Positions 7,901 through 16,949 of a stretch of 40,268 nt of DNA are shown here, in pieces. This DNA comes from Candidatus Raymondbacteria bacterium RIFOXYA2_FULL_49_16 (GTDB lineage Bacteria > Fibrobacterota > OXYB2-FULL-49-7 > XYB2-FULL-49-35). The DNA is taken from the NCBI GenBank assembly GCA_001789205.1, contig MFYT01000018.1:1-40268 (forward strand), in the 5' to 3' direction. Position 1 is the first letter of the stretch; every line of letters begins with the position of its first letter. A program made the position numbers and the translations under genes. The notes beneath the pieces are model-generated. The model was not told the DNA's origin. It ran no database searches and saw nothing but the letters and a program-made list of their open reading frames with translations.

Positions 7901-8752
7901 CTACAGTTTGTCCGACACCCGGAGGTTCTGGACGCTGGCCACCAATCCCAGGAAGAGCCCCATGAAAACCTGGACCGCGAAGACCTGTTTGTACAAGGCT
8001 GCTTCGGGAAAAAACCGGTGCAGAAAGTGCATGACAAGCGCAAGAAAGACAAAGGAAAGCAGGCCCCCGAACAACCCCTTGAGCATGCCCTCGAGAATGA
8101 ACGGAATACGGATAAAATTGGGCGTTGCGCCCAGAAGCTCCATGATCTCAATAAGGTCGCGCCGGACAAGCAGAGTGATGCGCACTGTTGACGAGACCAT
8201 GAAATAGATGGCAAAACCGATGATGCAGATGGCGCCAAGCGAGACGCTGACAAAGATGTTCCTGGTGCGCTCGAGCTTGGGCACCCAGTCTTTGACAGAG
8301 CTCACCTCATCGACAAAGGGGATGCGTCTGAGGCTCTCGCGAATGGCCTCGACCTTTTCCGGGGTGCGAAAAGGCTGCAGTATCTTTATTTTGAACGAGG
8401 CGGGAAGCGGGTTGCCTTCGACCGCGGTGAGGATCTCCTCTCCTATTTCCTCCTTGAAGATGCGATACGCGTCCTTCTTGGAAACATACTCAGCATCCGC
8501 AACACCTTCTGTACTCATGATCTCGTTCTTAAGGACATGGATGTCGGCGGCGCCGTCTTCCAAAAAGACTTCAAGCTGGATTTTGTCTTCCGCGCTCTGT
8601 ATAAGGCGGTTTAAATTGAAAAAGACGGCGAAAAAGAGGCCCACGAAAAAGAGGGAAAGTGCGATGTTCATGATCACGATGAAGGAGAGCATTTTGCTCT
8701 GAAAAAACCCGCGCAGCGCCTCACGAAAGAGGAAAAGGGTTTTTGAGATCAT
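7901..8752 (-). CDS. ftsX: FtsX, cell-division ABC-transporter-like membrane subunit
   Basis: This 283-residue protein has the FtsX layout: a first transmembrane helix (~22-45), a periplasmic loop of ~110 residues (LEVFLEDGA to KLERTRN), then three helices in the FtsX permease domain with RRDLIEIMELLGAT as the coupling region. FtsX normally pairs with the ATPase FtsE to transmit conformational signals to amidase activators such as EnvC, the next gene. No ftsE lies in the window. The start overlaps the lipoprotein gene by ATGA. Confidence 0.93.
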   Translation of the reverse strand: MISKTLFLFREALRGFFQSKMLSFIVIMNIALSLFFVGLFFAVFFNLNRLIQSAEDKIQLEVFLEDGAADIHVLKNEIMSTEGVADAEYVSKKDAYRIFKEEIGEEILTAVEGNPLPASFKIKILQPFRTPEKVEAIRESLRRIPFVDEVSSVKDWVPKLERTRNIFVSVSLGAICIIGFAIYFMVSSTVRITLLVRRDLIEIMELLGATPNFIRIPFILEGMLKGLFGGLLSFVFLALVMHFLHRFFPEAALYKQVFAVQVFMGLFLGLVASVQNLRVSDKL

Positions 8753-8961
8753 GGGGCCTGTCTGTCCTCCAGGGACTTGAGCAGGGAATCAGCCTGCGCC
8801 CGGTACGGGGATGACGCTTCAATTTTCCCAAGACATTGTTTGGCGTTCGCAATGTTCCCCTGCTGCAACTCGAACTGGGCTGTCTCGTAGTAGGATTTGT
8901 TTGAATTGCACGCTACCAGCATGCAGAAGGACGCTAACGCGGACAAGATGAAAATTTTCAT
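8749..8961 (-). CDS. Small lipoprotein
   Basis: A 70-residue lipoprotein precursor: MKIFILSALASFCMLVAC gives a signal sequence with lipobox LVAC and C18 as lipidation site. The mature part resembles one TPR-like helical hairpin (YYETAQFELQQGNIANAKQ). I prefer the ATG at 8961, with GGTG upstream; a start at 8970 adds three residues (MVY) but lacks a binding site. It overlaps ftsX by ATGA, suggesting a cell-envelope partner of the FtsX/EnvC pair. Its exact function is unknown. Confidence 0.75.
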   Translation of the reverse strand: MKIFILSALASFCMLVACNSNKSYYETAQFELQQGNIANAKQCLGKIEASSPYRAQADSLLKSLEDRQAP

Positions 8962-9003
8962 GTACACCATGAAAATAATATACTATTTGAATTCTCCTCT
9001 GTG

Positions 9004-9585
9004 CTACCTGCTCTTTTTACTCTCGCTCCAGCCAACAATCTCATTGTTCTTTAAAATGACCGCCACCGGGCTTTGGGACTGGAAAAAATGGATGTTCACA
9101 TTGCCCAGACCCAGGATAAAGCCGCTGGTCTTCTGATAGGGTTGTTCCCACGAGACAGAAAGCTGCTCCTCGCTCATTTTAAGACAAATGGCGCCGTTTC
9201 TGACAACCCGCTGAATGCGGCGCGGCCAGTCAGGATGCTCCCGCAACGCCTTGAGCCGCCGCTTCCGGTCCTCTTCGTGTTCGTTCTGCATCTGGAGCAT
9301 GGACCCGCCCTTTTCCTCGTCGCCAAAGAATTCGACCGCTAAGGCTGGAACAAAGCCCTGGGTCTTGAGCGCCGGACAGAAGACCAGATACCATTGCGCC
9401 CCCAAGGAATCAGCGGCAGTACTCTTTATTTCAACCAAATCGGTCTTTTTCAGCATGCCCACGGTCTCGGCCAGGTTTGAGGGCATGTTCTTGAGCTCCG
9501 TGAGTCCCTTGGGCGCAAAAAGATCGGTCTGGCCCCAGACAGCGGACGCATATACGAGCGCAAATACGCAAAAAACTATCTTCAT
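9004..9585 (-). CDS. Exported SH3-like protein
   Basis: This 193-residue protein begins with a signal peptide (MKIVFCVFALVYASAVWGQ, cut near G18/Q19). Residues ~20-85 resemble a bacterial SH3 domain (VGMLKKTDLVEI, then GAQWYLVFCPALKTQGFVPA), which usually binds peptidoglycan or peptides. A charged helical linker (EHEEDRKRRLKALREHP) follows, then a beta-rich C-terminal part with CLKMSEEQLSVSWEQP. It overlaps xerD by four bases and precedes the lipoprotein-ftsX-envC genes, consistent with envelope work. The SH3 reading is by pattern only. Confidence 0.7.
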   Translation of the reverse strand: MKIVFCVFALVYASAVWGQTDLFAPKGLTELKNMPSNLAETVGMLKKTDLVEIKSTAADSLGAQWYLVFCPALKTQGFVPALAVEFFGDEEKGGSMLQMQNEHEEDRKRRLKALREHPDWPRRIQRVVRNGAICLKMSEEQLSVSWEQPYQKTSGFILGLGNVNIHFFQSQSPVAVILKNNEIVGWSESKKSR

Positions 9586-10514
9586 GGCTTCACCTCTTTG
9601 TTCCGGGGATGGTATGTCTGATGCACGTCCTTCAGGTATTCCCTGTTCACGTGCGTATATATCTGCGTGGTTGAAATGTCCGCGTGGCCCAGCATCTCCT
9701 GGACGCTCCGCAGATCAGCCCCGCCTTTGAGCAGGTGCGTGGCAAAAGTGTGGCGGAATGTATGGGGGCTTGCGTGCGTCTTGATACCCGCCTTGAACAA
9801 AAGCGCGTGTATGATTTTCCATAGTCCCATGCGGGAAAACGGACGCCCCCTGCGGTTAAGAAGCACAAAATCCTCTGAAGCCTCTGTGGCGAAAAGCGGG
9901 CGTTCTTCGGTGATATATTTCATGACCCATTCCAGCGCCTGACCCCCTATGGGAACCACCCGTTCCTTTGAGCCTTTGCCAAAAACGCGGATAAACCCGC
10001 CGTCTGCCTGGATATTCTGGATCCTGAGATTGATGAGCTCTGAAACGCGCATGCCGCACGCATAGAGCAGTTCGAGCATGGCGCGGTCGCGCAAGCCCCC
10101 TTTTTTCTTGGTGTCCGGAAGCGCGAGCAAGGCCTCCATGTCGTTGTATTCCAGGAATGTGGGGAGTTTTTTTCCCGCTTTGGGAAGCACCAGGTTCTGC
10201 GTGGGATCGGCAGCCACCCGTTTTTCACCTATGAGAAATTTATACAACCCCTTGATGGCTGATATTTTCCGCGAAATGGTGCGCGGTGCGCAGCCCTGGG
10301 CCGAGAGCGTCTGGATATGTCCCGAAAGGTCGTGCTTGTCCGCGGCCCCGACCTCTTTCCCTCTTCCGGAAAGATAGGAGACAAACCTATCAAGGTCGGT
10401 CCCATACGCGGCCACGCTGTTTTTCGCCAGTCCGCGTTCAATAATGAGAAAGTCCATGAAATCATTGACTTCACGTGACTCGACCGCGCCTTTCATTCCG
10501 GACAACTCCGCCAT
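9582..10514 (-). CDS. xerD: XerD-type tyrosine recombinase
   Basis: This 310-residue recombinase has the expected length and the full catalytic set: R156, K180, H251, R254, H277 and Y286 (HTFRHTFATHLL, GHADISTTQIYTHV). The N-terminal SAM-like core-binding domain begins at VNDFMDFLIIERGLAKNS, and the end VHQTYHPR is XerD-like. It should resolve chromosome dimers at dif together with XerC and FtsK. I start at 10514, where AAAGGGG lies a few bases upstream; the longer open frame to 10724 is out-of-frame nitrilase sequence. It begins 13 bases after the nitrilase stop. No dif site was recognised in the window. Confidence 0.93.
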   Translation of the reverse strand: MAELSGMKGAVESREVNDFMDFLIIERGLAKNSVAAYGTDLDRFVSYLSGRGKEVGAADKHDLSGHIQTLSAQGCAPRTISRKISAIKGLYKFLIGEKRVAADPTQNLVLPKAGKKLPTFLEYNDMEALLALPDTKKKGGLRDRAMLELLYACGMRVSELINLRIQNIQADGGFIRVFGKGSKERVVPIGGQALEWVMKYITEERPLFATEASEDFVLLNRRGRPFSRMGLWKIIHALLFKAGIKTHASPHTFRHTFATHLLKGGADLRSVQEMLGHADISTTQIYTHVNREYLKDVHQTYHPRNKEVKP

Positions 10515-10527
10515 ACAGCCCCTTTGC

Positions 10528-11334
10528 TCAATACGCCGCAGGACGCCGGTGCTTGAGCAGGGGCAGGCGTTCCCGCACATCAGCCACCCGCTGGCTATCC
10601 AAGGTACAGACAAAGACTTCTTCCCCGGTACCGCACTCGGCAATGATTTTTCCCCAGGGATCAACGGCCATTGAGTGGCCATACGCGTGGTAGAGGACGC
10701 TGGTGCGCGCGGGCGAGGCCGCAATCACGTAGACCTGATTGTCCACCGCACGCATGCGCATGAGCGGTTCCCAGTGGGCAACGCCGGTTTCAATGGAAAA
10801 AGCCGCGGGCACAATGACACCGCGTATCTTTTTCCTGAGCATGGCCCTGAAGAGTTCGGGAAAACGCGCATCGTAGCAAATGGCAAGGCCGAAGACGCCA
10901 AACGGCGTGGTAAAGACCGTGGGTAATGCACCAGGGGAAAAAACCGCTGACTCCCGCATGCGCACGGTCTTAAGGTTTACGTCGAACAGGTGGATCTTCC
11001 TGTGCACGGCTATGAGTTTGCCCCCGGGATTGAAGACTGGCGAGGAATTATATATTCTTTTGCCATGGCGTTCGGGAATCGACCCGCCCACAATGAAAGC
11101 CTTGAAGGTGCGCGCAAGGTCGGCAAGCATTTCGCACGCAGGCCCGCGCGGCACAGGTTCTGCAAATGTTTTAAAATAGCCGCGGTCATAGGGGCACGTG
11201 AACATTTCCGGCAGCACAATGAGTGAAGCGCCCCGGGCATGGGCCTGCGCAATGGCCCAGGCCGCATTCGCGATGTTCTTCTCCTTGTCCGCGCCCACGC
11301 GCACCTGGCATACGCCAACGGTAAGTGTATTCAT
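10528..11334 (-). CDS. Nit2-like omega-amidase (carbon-nitrogen hydrolase)
   Basis: This 268-residue nitrilase-superfamily enzyme has the catalytic triad E43, K113 and C153 (LPEMF, HRKIHLFD, ICYDARFPE). The spacing, the blocks GSIPER, AFSIETGVAHWE and RMRAVDNQVYV, and the C-terminal LLKHRRPAAY closely follow Nit2 omega-amidase, which hydrolyses alpha-ketoglutaramate and alpha-ketosuccinamate in transamination-linked repair or salvage. It is cytoplasmic with no signal peptide. Its ATG overlaps the coaE stop by four bases. Other members of the Nit branch cannot be fully ruled out. Confidence 0.9.
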   Translation of the reverse strand: MNTLTVGVCQVRVGADKEKNIANAAWAIAQAHARGASLIVLPEMFTCPYDRGYFKTFAEPVPRGPACEMLADLARTFKAFIVGGSIPERHGKRIYNSSPVFNPGGKLIAVHRKIHLFDVNLKTVRMRESAVFSPGALPTVFTTPFGVFGLAICYDARFPELFRAMLRKKIRGVIVPAAFSIETGVAHWEPLMRMRAVDNQVYVIAASPARTSVLYHAYGHSMAVDPWGKIIAECGTGEEVFVCTLDSQRVADVRERLPLLKHRRPAAY

Positions 11335-11939
11335 TCCGCCTCCCTGCGCGCAAATCCCAGATTCGCCATTGCAGCCTCGACCTGGACGCGCAATTCGTCG
11401 AGTGACCCTTCGTTCGTTATCACAATATTTGCGGCCTCGATTTTGAGGCTCTCGGGCGCCTGCGCTTCAATGCGCTCCACCGCCTCCTCTTTGAGCAACC
11501 TGCGCTGCTCCATGAGCCGTTGGAGCCGCACCAGGGGCGCGGCCGTAACCGTTATCAACGTATCAAGGTCTTTCTGCACACCCCACTCGACAATAAGCGC
11601 TGCGTCGAGAATGACCGTGGTGAAAACGCGCAATGCCTTGGTGATTTCGAGCCGCACTTCGTATACCAGGGGCTGATAAAAGATCTGGTTGAGGACCGTA
11701 AGGCGCTCAGGATCGGCAAAAACATACGCACCAAGCTGTTTCCTGCTGATACGGCCGGGTCCGTCGAGTATTTCAGGGCCAAAGGCGAGCTGTACCTGGC
11801 GCTGGATATCGGGATTTGTGGCAAGGAGGTGGTGGCCAATTTCATCAGCGTCAACAACTTTACCGCCGGTCTGTTCTTGGATAAGGCGGGCGACCGTGCT
11901 CTTTCCCGAACCCACGTTTCCGGTAATACCAATAACCAT
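11331..11939 (-). CDS. coaE: Dephospho-CoA kinase
   Basis: This 202-residue kinase carries out the last step of coenzyme A synthesis, ATP-dependent phosphorylation of the ribose 3'-OH of dephospho-CoA. The P-loop GITGNVGSGKST is at residues 4-15. VVDADEIGHHLL and the LIVEWGVQKDLDTLITVTA block fit the CoaE lid and core. Length is typical. The ATG directly follows the polA stop (TAAATG). The polA-coaE pairing is widespread in bacteria. Confidence 0.95.
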   Translation of the reverse strand: MVIGITGNVGSGKSTVARLIQEQTGGKVVDADEIGHHLLATNPDIQRQVQLAFGPEILDGPGRISRKQLGAYVFADPERLTVLNQIFYQPLVYEVRLEITKALRVFTTVILDAALIVEWGVQKDLDTLITVTAAPLVRLQRLMEQRRLLKEEAVERIEAQAPESLKIEAANIVITNEGSLDELRVQVEAAMANLGFARREAE

Positions 11940-14618
11940 TTAATGCGCCTCCAGCCAGTTTTTGCCCGCGCCAATATCAACTTTGAGGGGTATGGCGAGC
12001 GTTGCCGCCTTTTCCATCTGCTCGCGTACCACTGTTATCACCTGCGCCGCGTCCGCCTCGCGCGCCTCGAGAACAAGCTCATCGTGCACCTGGAGCAGAA
12101 GTTTGGCCGCAAGCGCTCCGCTATCTATGAGCGTCTGGACATTGATCATGGCTATTTTGATAAGGTCAGCGGCCGAACCCTGGATGGTGGTGTTGACCGC
12201 GGTCCTTTCGCTAAACTGCCGCACCTGCCGGTTGGCGCTGTTGATATCGGGAAGGTTGCGCCTGCGGCCAAAAAGGGTCTCGACATATCCTTTTTCCTGC
12301 GCAAAAGCCACGGTCCGGTCTATGTACCCCCTGATGCGCGGATAGCTGGCAAAATAATTATCAATGAACTCCTGCGCCTCTTTCTGTGAAATGCGCAGTT
12401 GCCGTGAGAGGCCAAAGGCGCTCTGCCCGTAGATGATGCCGAAATTGACCGCCTTTGCCATGGAACGCTGGGTGTCGGAAACCATGTCAGGAAAAATGCT
12501 GAAAACCAGGGCAGCGGTTTTCCTGTGGATGTCCTCGTTGTTCCTGAAGGCCTCGATGAGCGTCTCCTCGGACGAAACATGGGCCAATATCCGCAGTTCT
12601 ATCTGGGAATAGTCGCCTGAAATAAGCACGTTGTCAGGGCTGCGCGCTATAAAGGCCTTGCGCAATTCCCTGCCTGTTTCCGTACGGATGGGAATATTCT
12701 GAATATTGGGGTCTGAGCTCGAGAGCCTGCCTGTTGCCGTGATGCTCTGGTTGAACGAGGTATGCACAATGCCCTGCGCGCCGGCCTTTTCAGGCAGCGC
12801 ATCGACATAGGTTGACTTGAGTTTGGAGTATTCGCGATGTTCGATGATGAGCCGGGGCAGTTCGTGCTCGATTGCAAGCTGTTCCAAAACCTCTGAATCA
12901 GTGGAAAACCCTGTTTTCACCTTTTTTAATGGCGCAATCTTGAGTTCGTTAAAGAGTATCTCGGCCAGCTGCTTTGGCGAATTGATGTTGAATTCCCGCC
13001 CCGCTGACCTGATAATTTCGCGGTGCAGGGCGTCAAGTTTTTTCTCGTATTCGACCGAGAGTTCGGCCAGAAAGGCCCGGTCTATGGCAATGCCCTCACG
13101 CTCCATGGCAAGAAGCACGCTGACCAGAGGCATCTCAATGTTTTTGAAGAGACCGTCAAGGCCCTGGGCCGCAAGCTGCTCCTTATAGACAGCCATGAGC
13201 CTGTAGGTGAAGTCAGCGTCTTCGCAGGAATAAAAGGTTGCCGCATCTACCGGAACTTCTGAAAAGGGAATTTGGCCGGCCTTTTTTTCGCCAATAAGCG
13301 CGGTAATGGGCTGCATGGAATATGAAAAAACGCTGAAAGCGCATACATCGAGGCTGTATTGACGGGTGCCGGGATTGAGCAGATAGGCCGCGACCATGGT
13401 GTCAAAAAGCGGACCCGCAACCGGCATGGCGTGGCGCTGCAGAACGCCCATGTCGAACTTCAGATTGTGGCCTGCTTTGACAATCACAGGATCAGCAAAC
13501 AGGGGGGCGAGCATCTTCCGCACACCGTCAATTTGCGCGTTTGGCCCGGCCGTGTGCCCCAGGGGCACATAGAGCGCCTCTCCTTGCGCGCAGGAGAGGG
13601 AAATGCCCGTAAGATTCAGCGTCCGCATATTGAGGCTGTCAGTCTCAGTGTCCAGGGCAAACGAACCCAGGCTGCGCGCCCGCTGAACAAAGGCTTCAAG
13701 AGGGTCCATGGCAATGACGGTCCGGTAATCGTGGACAGCGATGGAGGCGGTCCCTTTCGACGCCACCGCCTCTTTAAGAAACTGGTTGAATTCGAGTTCG
13801 CGTAACAGGTCCGCATATTCCTGGCTGTCAAAAGGTCCGTAGGGAAATGTATCTGCGGCAATTGGTACATCGGTCTTGATGGTGACCAGTTGTTTGCTTA
13901 AAAAGGCGTTGTCCCGGTTGTCCACAAGGGTCTGGCGCAGTCCCTTTTTGCTGATTTTTTCGATATTGTCATACACGCCCTCGAGACTGCCATAGGCGGC
14001 AAGGAGTTCGACCGCTGTCTTGGGGCCCACCTTGGCCACACCAGGAATGTTGTCCGATGCGTCGCCCACAAGGGCGAGATAATCGACCATGCGCCCGGGC
14101 TCGACCCCGAACTTTTCCTTGACATCAGTGGACTCCATGAAGAGTTCTTTTTCCCCCTGCATTTTCGGGTCCATCATAATTATATTATCTGAGACCAGTT
14201 GTGCGAAGTCCTTGTCCTTTGAAACAATGACGGCGCGTTCTCCCGCGGCCGCAGCGCGCACCGCGATGGTGCCGATGATATCGTCGGCCTCAACGCCGGG
14301 AAGTTGCAGCACGGGAACGTGCATGGCCTTAAGCAGCCTGAGAATGAGCGGGATCTGCGACCGGAGGTCGTCGGGCATAGGCGGCCGGTGGGCCTTGTAG
14401 CCGGGAAAAAGCCGGTGCCTGAAGGTGTTCTTGTCGCTGTCGAACACCGCCACAATGCCGTTGGTTTTTTCGTCACGCGCAAGTTTGAGGAGCGCGGTAA
14501 GAAAGACGTGCAGGGCGCTGGTGTTCTGGCCGCGCGAATTGATAAGAGGCGTCCTGATGAGCGCGTAGTGGCCCCGGTAGGCCATCCCCATTCCGTCAAT
14601 AATATGGACGCTTCGCAT
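11940..14618 (-). CDS. polA: DNA polymerase I, three-domain
   Basis: This 892-residue enzyme fills Okazaki gaps and repairs DNA. Residues 1-~290 are the 5'-3' exonuclease (ADDIIGTIAV, SKDKDFAQL). About 310-490 is a proofreading 3'-5' exonuclease that keeps its acidic residues: DTETD near 322, HNLKFD, and YSCEDADFTY near 462. The polymerase spans ~500-892 with motif A SGDYSQIELR (~665), motif B SMAKAVNFGIIYGQ (~726) and motif C VHDELV (~846). All three activities therefore look intact. It is the first gene of the operon, diverging from the GT2 gene across a 50-base promoter region. Confidence 0.97.
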   Translation of the reverse strand: MRSVHIIDGMGMAYRGHYALIRTPLINSRGQNTSALHVFLTALLKLARDEKTNGIVAVFDSDKNTFRHRLFPGYKAHRPPMPDDLRSQIPLILRLLKAMHVPVLQLPGVEADDIIGTIAVRAAAAGERAVIVSKDKDFAQLVSDNIIMMDPKMQGEKELFMESTDVKEKFGVEPGRMVDYLALVGDASDNIPGVAKVGPKTAVELLAAYGSLEGVYDNIEKISKKGLRQTLVDNRDNAFLSKQLVTIKTDVPIAADTFPYGPFDSQEYADLLRELEFNQFLKEAVASKGTASIAVHDYRTVIAMDPLEAFVQRARSLGSFALDTETDSLNMRTLNLTGISLSCAQGEALYVPLGHTAGPNAQIDGVRKMLAPLFADPVIVKAGHNLKFDMGVLQRHAMPVAGPLFDTMVAAYLLNPGTRQYSLDVCAFSVFSYSMQPITALIGEKKAGQIPFSEVPVDAATFYSCEDADFTYRLMAVYKEQLAAQGLDGLFKNIEMPLVSVLLAMEREGIAIDRAFLAELSVEYEKKLDALHREIIRSAGREFNINSPKQLAEILFNELKIAPLKKVKTGFSTDSEVLEQLAIEHELPRLIIEHREYSKLKSTYVDALPEKAGAQGIVHTSFNQSITATGRLSSSDPNIQNIPIRTETGRELRKAFIARSPDNVLISGDYSQIELRILAHVSSEETLIEAFRNNEDIHRKTAALVFSIFPDMVSDTQRSMAKAVNFGIIYGQSAFGLSRQLRISQKEAQEFIDNYFASYPRIRGYIDRTVAFAQEKGYVETLFGRRRNLPDINSANRQVRQFSERTAVNTTIQGSAADLIKIAMINVQTLIDSGALAAKLLLQVHDELVLEAREADAAQVITVVREQMEKAATLAIPLKVDIGAGKNWLEAH

Positions 14619-14668
14619 GCAGGGTTAAAATCATTTATTTATTCGGACAAAGCAAGTGAAACGGCGCC

Positions 14669-15817
14669 ATGGATAGTTACACGTTAAAGGAAATCCTGTT
14701 CTTCACCTTTCTGTTCCTCATCGTCTATACGTATGCGGGATATCCGGTCGTCCTCTATCTCGCCGGGTTCTTTTTCACCCGCACCCGCAAGACCAGCACT
14801 GCCTGGTTTCCAGCGGTCTCCATCATTATTCCCGCGCACAATGAGGAGGCGTGCATTGAGCGCAAGATCAAAAACGCGCTGGAAATCGACTACCCGGCGG
14901 ACAAGCTTGAGGTCATTGTGGCCTCGGACGCGTCCACGGACCGCACTGTGGCCGTGGCGGAAAAATACCGCGGCCGCATCTCCCTCTTTGATTTCACGGA
15001 GCGGCGGGGAAAAATGGGCGCCATCAACCGCGTGGCCGGACAGGCGACGGGCGAGATCTTGGTGCTCACTGACAGCAACGCCATGTTCGCGGGTTATACG
15101 ATCAAGGAGATGGTGAAATACTTCTCCGACCCGCGCGTGGGCTGCGTCAGCGGCGCAAAAATAATCCAGAACATGCGGTCGGACACGGACACGGGTCTGG
15201 GCGAAAGCAACTACTGGAAATATGAATCGTTCCTCAAATACGGTGAAAGTCTCACGGGTTCGTGCGTTGGCGCTGACGGCTCGGTCTACGCGGTCCGAAA
15301 AAGCCTCTATCCATTTCCCGCCGACACCAGGATTGTGATGGATGACTTCGCGGTCTCACTCTCGGTCATTAAACAGGGGTACGAATGCGTGTTCGAACCC
15401 GCGGCGCGTGCGTTTGAGGAGAGTTCCAAGCGGTCGCACGACGAGTTTAGACGCAAAGGCCGCATTTTCGCGGGCGCCTTCTCGTTCCTGGTGTCAAATC
15501 CCTCGGTCATGGTGTCGCCCTTCTTTTTCAAGCTTTTCTCCCATAAAATCCTCAGATGGCTCACTGCGGCGTTCCAGATAGGCCTTTTTACCGTCTCGGC
15601 GCTCCTGTACAGCGAAGCCGCTTTCAGACCCGTCTTCGGTATCCAGATTGTGCTCTATTCGTGCGTAGTCATCGGGTTCCTCTGCTCGCGGTTCAATATC
15701 AAAATCAAGATTTTCCACGTGCCGTATTATTTCACCATGACAACGTTTGCGCAGATGTATGGTTTCTGGTATTACCTGCGGTACGGCAACAAGCCAATGT
15801 GGGACAAAATACGGTAA
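14669..15817 (+). CDS. Membrane GT2-family glycosyltransferase
   Basis: This 382-residue enzyme has one N-terminal transmembrane helix (~5-28), a cytoplasmic GT-A domain and about three C-terminal helices (~285-360). GT2 motifs include VSIIIPAHNEEACI, SDASTDRT, LVLTDSNAM and a late FRRKGRIFAG in the position of the Q/RxxRW-type motif. It resembles cellulose-synthase-like and hyaluronan-synthase-like processive enzymes; product and sugar are unknown. It converges with the sugar-phosphate transferase gene with four bases between stops, suggesting one surface-polysaccharide function. The ribosome-binding site is weak. Confidence 0.88.
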   Translation: MDSYTLKEILFFTFLFLIVYTYAGYPVVLYLAGFFFTRTRKTSTAWFPAVSIIIPAHNEEACIERKIKNALEIDYPADKLEVIVASDASTDRTVAVAEKYRGRISLFDFTERRGKMGAINRVAGQATGEILVLTDSNAMFAGYTIKEMVKYFSDPRVGCVSGAKIIQNMRSDTDTGLGESNYWKYESFLKYGESLTGSCVGADGSVYAVRKSLYPFPADTRIVMDDFAVSLSVIKQGYECVFEPAARAFEESSKRSHDEFRRKGRIFAGAFSFLVSNPSVMVSPFFFKLFSHKILRWLTAAFQIGLFTVSALLYSEAAFRPVFGIQIVLYSCVVIGFLCSRFNIKIKIFHVPYYFTMTTFAQMYGFWYYLRYGNKPMWDKIR

Positions 15818-15821
15818 TTAA

Positions 15822-16949
15822 TTAATGCGCGCCTTTGGAAAAAAGCACCGTTGGAATTGTTTCAATGAGAATCTTCAGGTCAAATAAAATAGACGCCTTT
15901 TCAATGTAATACATTTCCAGGTAAATGCGATCAGGATAATCAATATTGCTCCGGCCGGCAACCTGCCACCATCCCATGACCCCTGGTTTGACCGACAACA
16001 GCTTTTTCCGGTACTTGTCGTATTTTACCAACTCGTCGACCACGATGGGACGCGGGCCCACTAGCGACATATTGCCTAAAAACACGTTGAATATCTGCGG
16101 CACTTCGTCAAGACTCGTCTTGCGCAAAAACGAACCAATACGGGTAATACGGATGTCGGACTCGGGCGGCAGCTTGAAATTGTTCCTGATGTATTCCTCA
16201 TAGAGTTTCCGGTCCTGCTTGAGGATGTCCTCGGCGTTGTGCACCATGGTGCGGAACTTGAAAATACGGAAGACGCGCCCGTTTTTTCCCAGACGGTATT
16301 GTCTGAAAAAGACCGGCCCTCGGGGGTCGGTGATCTTGATGATGCATGCCAGAATAATGATTGTAGGCAGAAAGGCCAAAAAGGCGAGCGCGCCAAGCGC
16401 CAGATCCATGAGCCGCTTTAGTACACTATATACTATGGAATGGCGTACAAGGGAATAGTCAGTGCTGATCCCAAATTCGCGTTCAGTATATCCGGCACCC
16501 GTGATGGTGGGCTGCGCGTGTTTCCTTCCGCGTTTTACATCTATCCGGTCGTAAAGCGCGGTAATCAGAAACCTGGTCATATAGATAAACGTAAGGATCG
16601 CGGACGCGTAGATGAGAAGCAGCAGCCGTCCTGCCGCGGAATGGAAGATATCTCCCGAAGGGAGCGTTGCCAGAAAAAGGACGCCAATACCGGCAGCCAC
16701 AGCGAGCAGGACATTGGCGAATGAAAGACGCCAGCTGGTCTTGTAGAAGCCAAAGAGCAGGAAAATGACGACCCAGGGAATGGTAAGGATGCGATTGGCG
16801 TCGAGCATAAGTTCAACCACTTCACGCATGGCGCCCTTGGTATACCGCATGAAAAAAACGTAAATATACGCGGTAATAAAAAAAGACGCGTTGAGTATGA
16901 AAATGTCCGAGAGCAGGAAGACGATCCGCTGCGGCCGCGTTGCGGTCAT
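15822..16949 (-). CDS. Polyprenyl-phosphate hexose-1-phosphate transferase (WcaJ/PssY-like)
   Basis: This 375-residue initiating glycosyltransferase transfers a sugar-1-phosphate from a nucleotide sugar to undecaprenyl phosphate. The N-terminal ~130 residues hold four transmembrane helices. The C-terminal bacterial sugar-transferase domain begins at [17 protein letters not shown] (~170), with [24 protein letters not shown] and VGPRP motifs. At 375 residues it is shorter than full WcaJ-type proteins (~460): the CoA-binding-like domain between the two parts is nearly absent. It overlaps the radical SAM gene by ATGA, so the two are probably co-translated. Confidence 0.92.
   Translation of the reverse strand: MTATRPQRIVFLLSDIFILNASFFITAYIYVFFMRYTKGAMREVVELMLDANRILTIPWVVIFLLFGFYKTSWRLSFANVLLAVAAGIGVLFLATLPSGDIFHSAAGRLLLLIYASAILTFIYMTRFLITALYDRIDVKRGRKHAQPTITGAGYTEREFGISTDYSLVRHSIVYSVLKRLMDLALGALAFLAFLPTIIILACIIKITDPRGPVFFRQYRLGKNGRVFRIFKFRTMVHNAEDILKQDRKLYEEYIRNNFKLPPESDIRITRIGSFLRKTSLDEVPQIFNVFLGNMSLVGPRPIVVDELVKYDKYRKKLLSVKPGVMGWWQVAGRSNIDYPDRIYLEMYYIEKASILFDLKILIETIPTVLFSKGAH

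Noticed and set aside
7900-8253. 118-codon N-terminal extension of the EnvC-like frame
   Set aside because: It reads the ftsX coding region in another frame, gives arginine/serine-rich low-quality sequence, and hides the real signal peptide starting at 7899.
10515-10724. 70-codon extension of the xerD frame
   Set aside because: It overlaps the nitrilase gene out of frame, and the ATG at 10514 has a good ribosome-binding site and gives the normal XerD length.
15806-15840. Possible terminator between the convergent glycan genes
   Set aside because: Only a short AATTAATTAAT palindrome is present; no GC-rich stem with a T-run.
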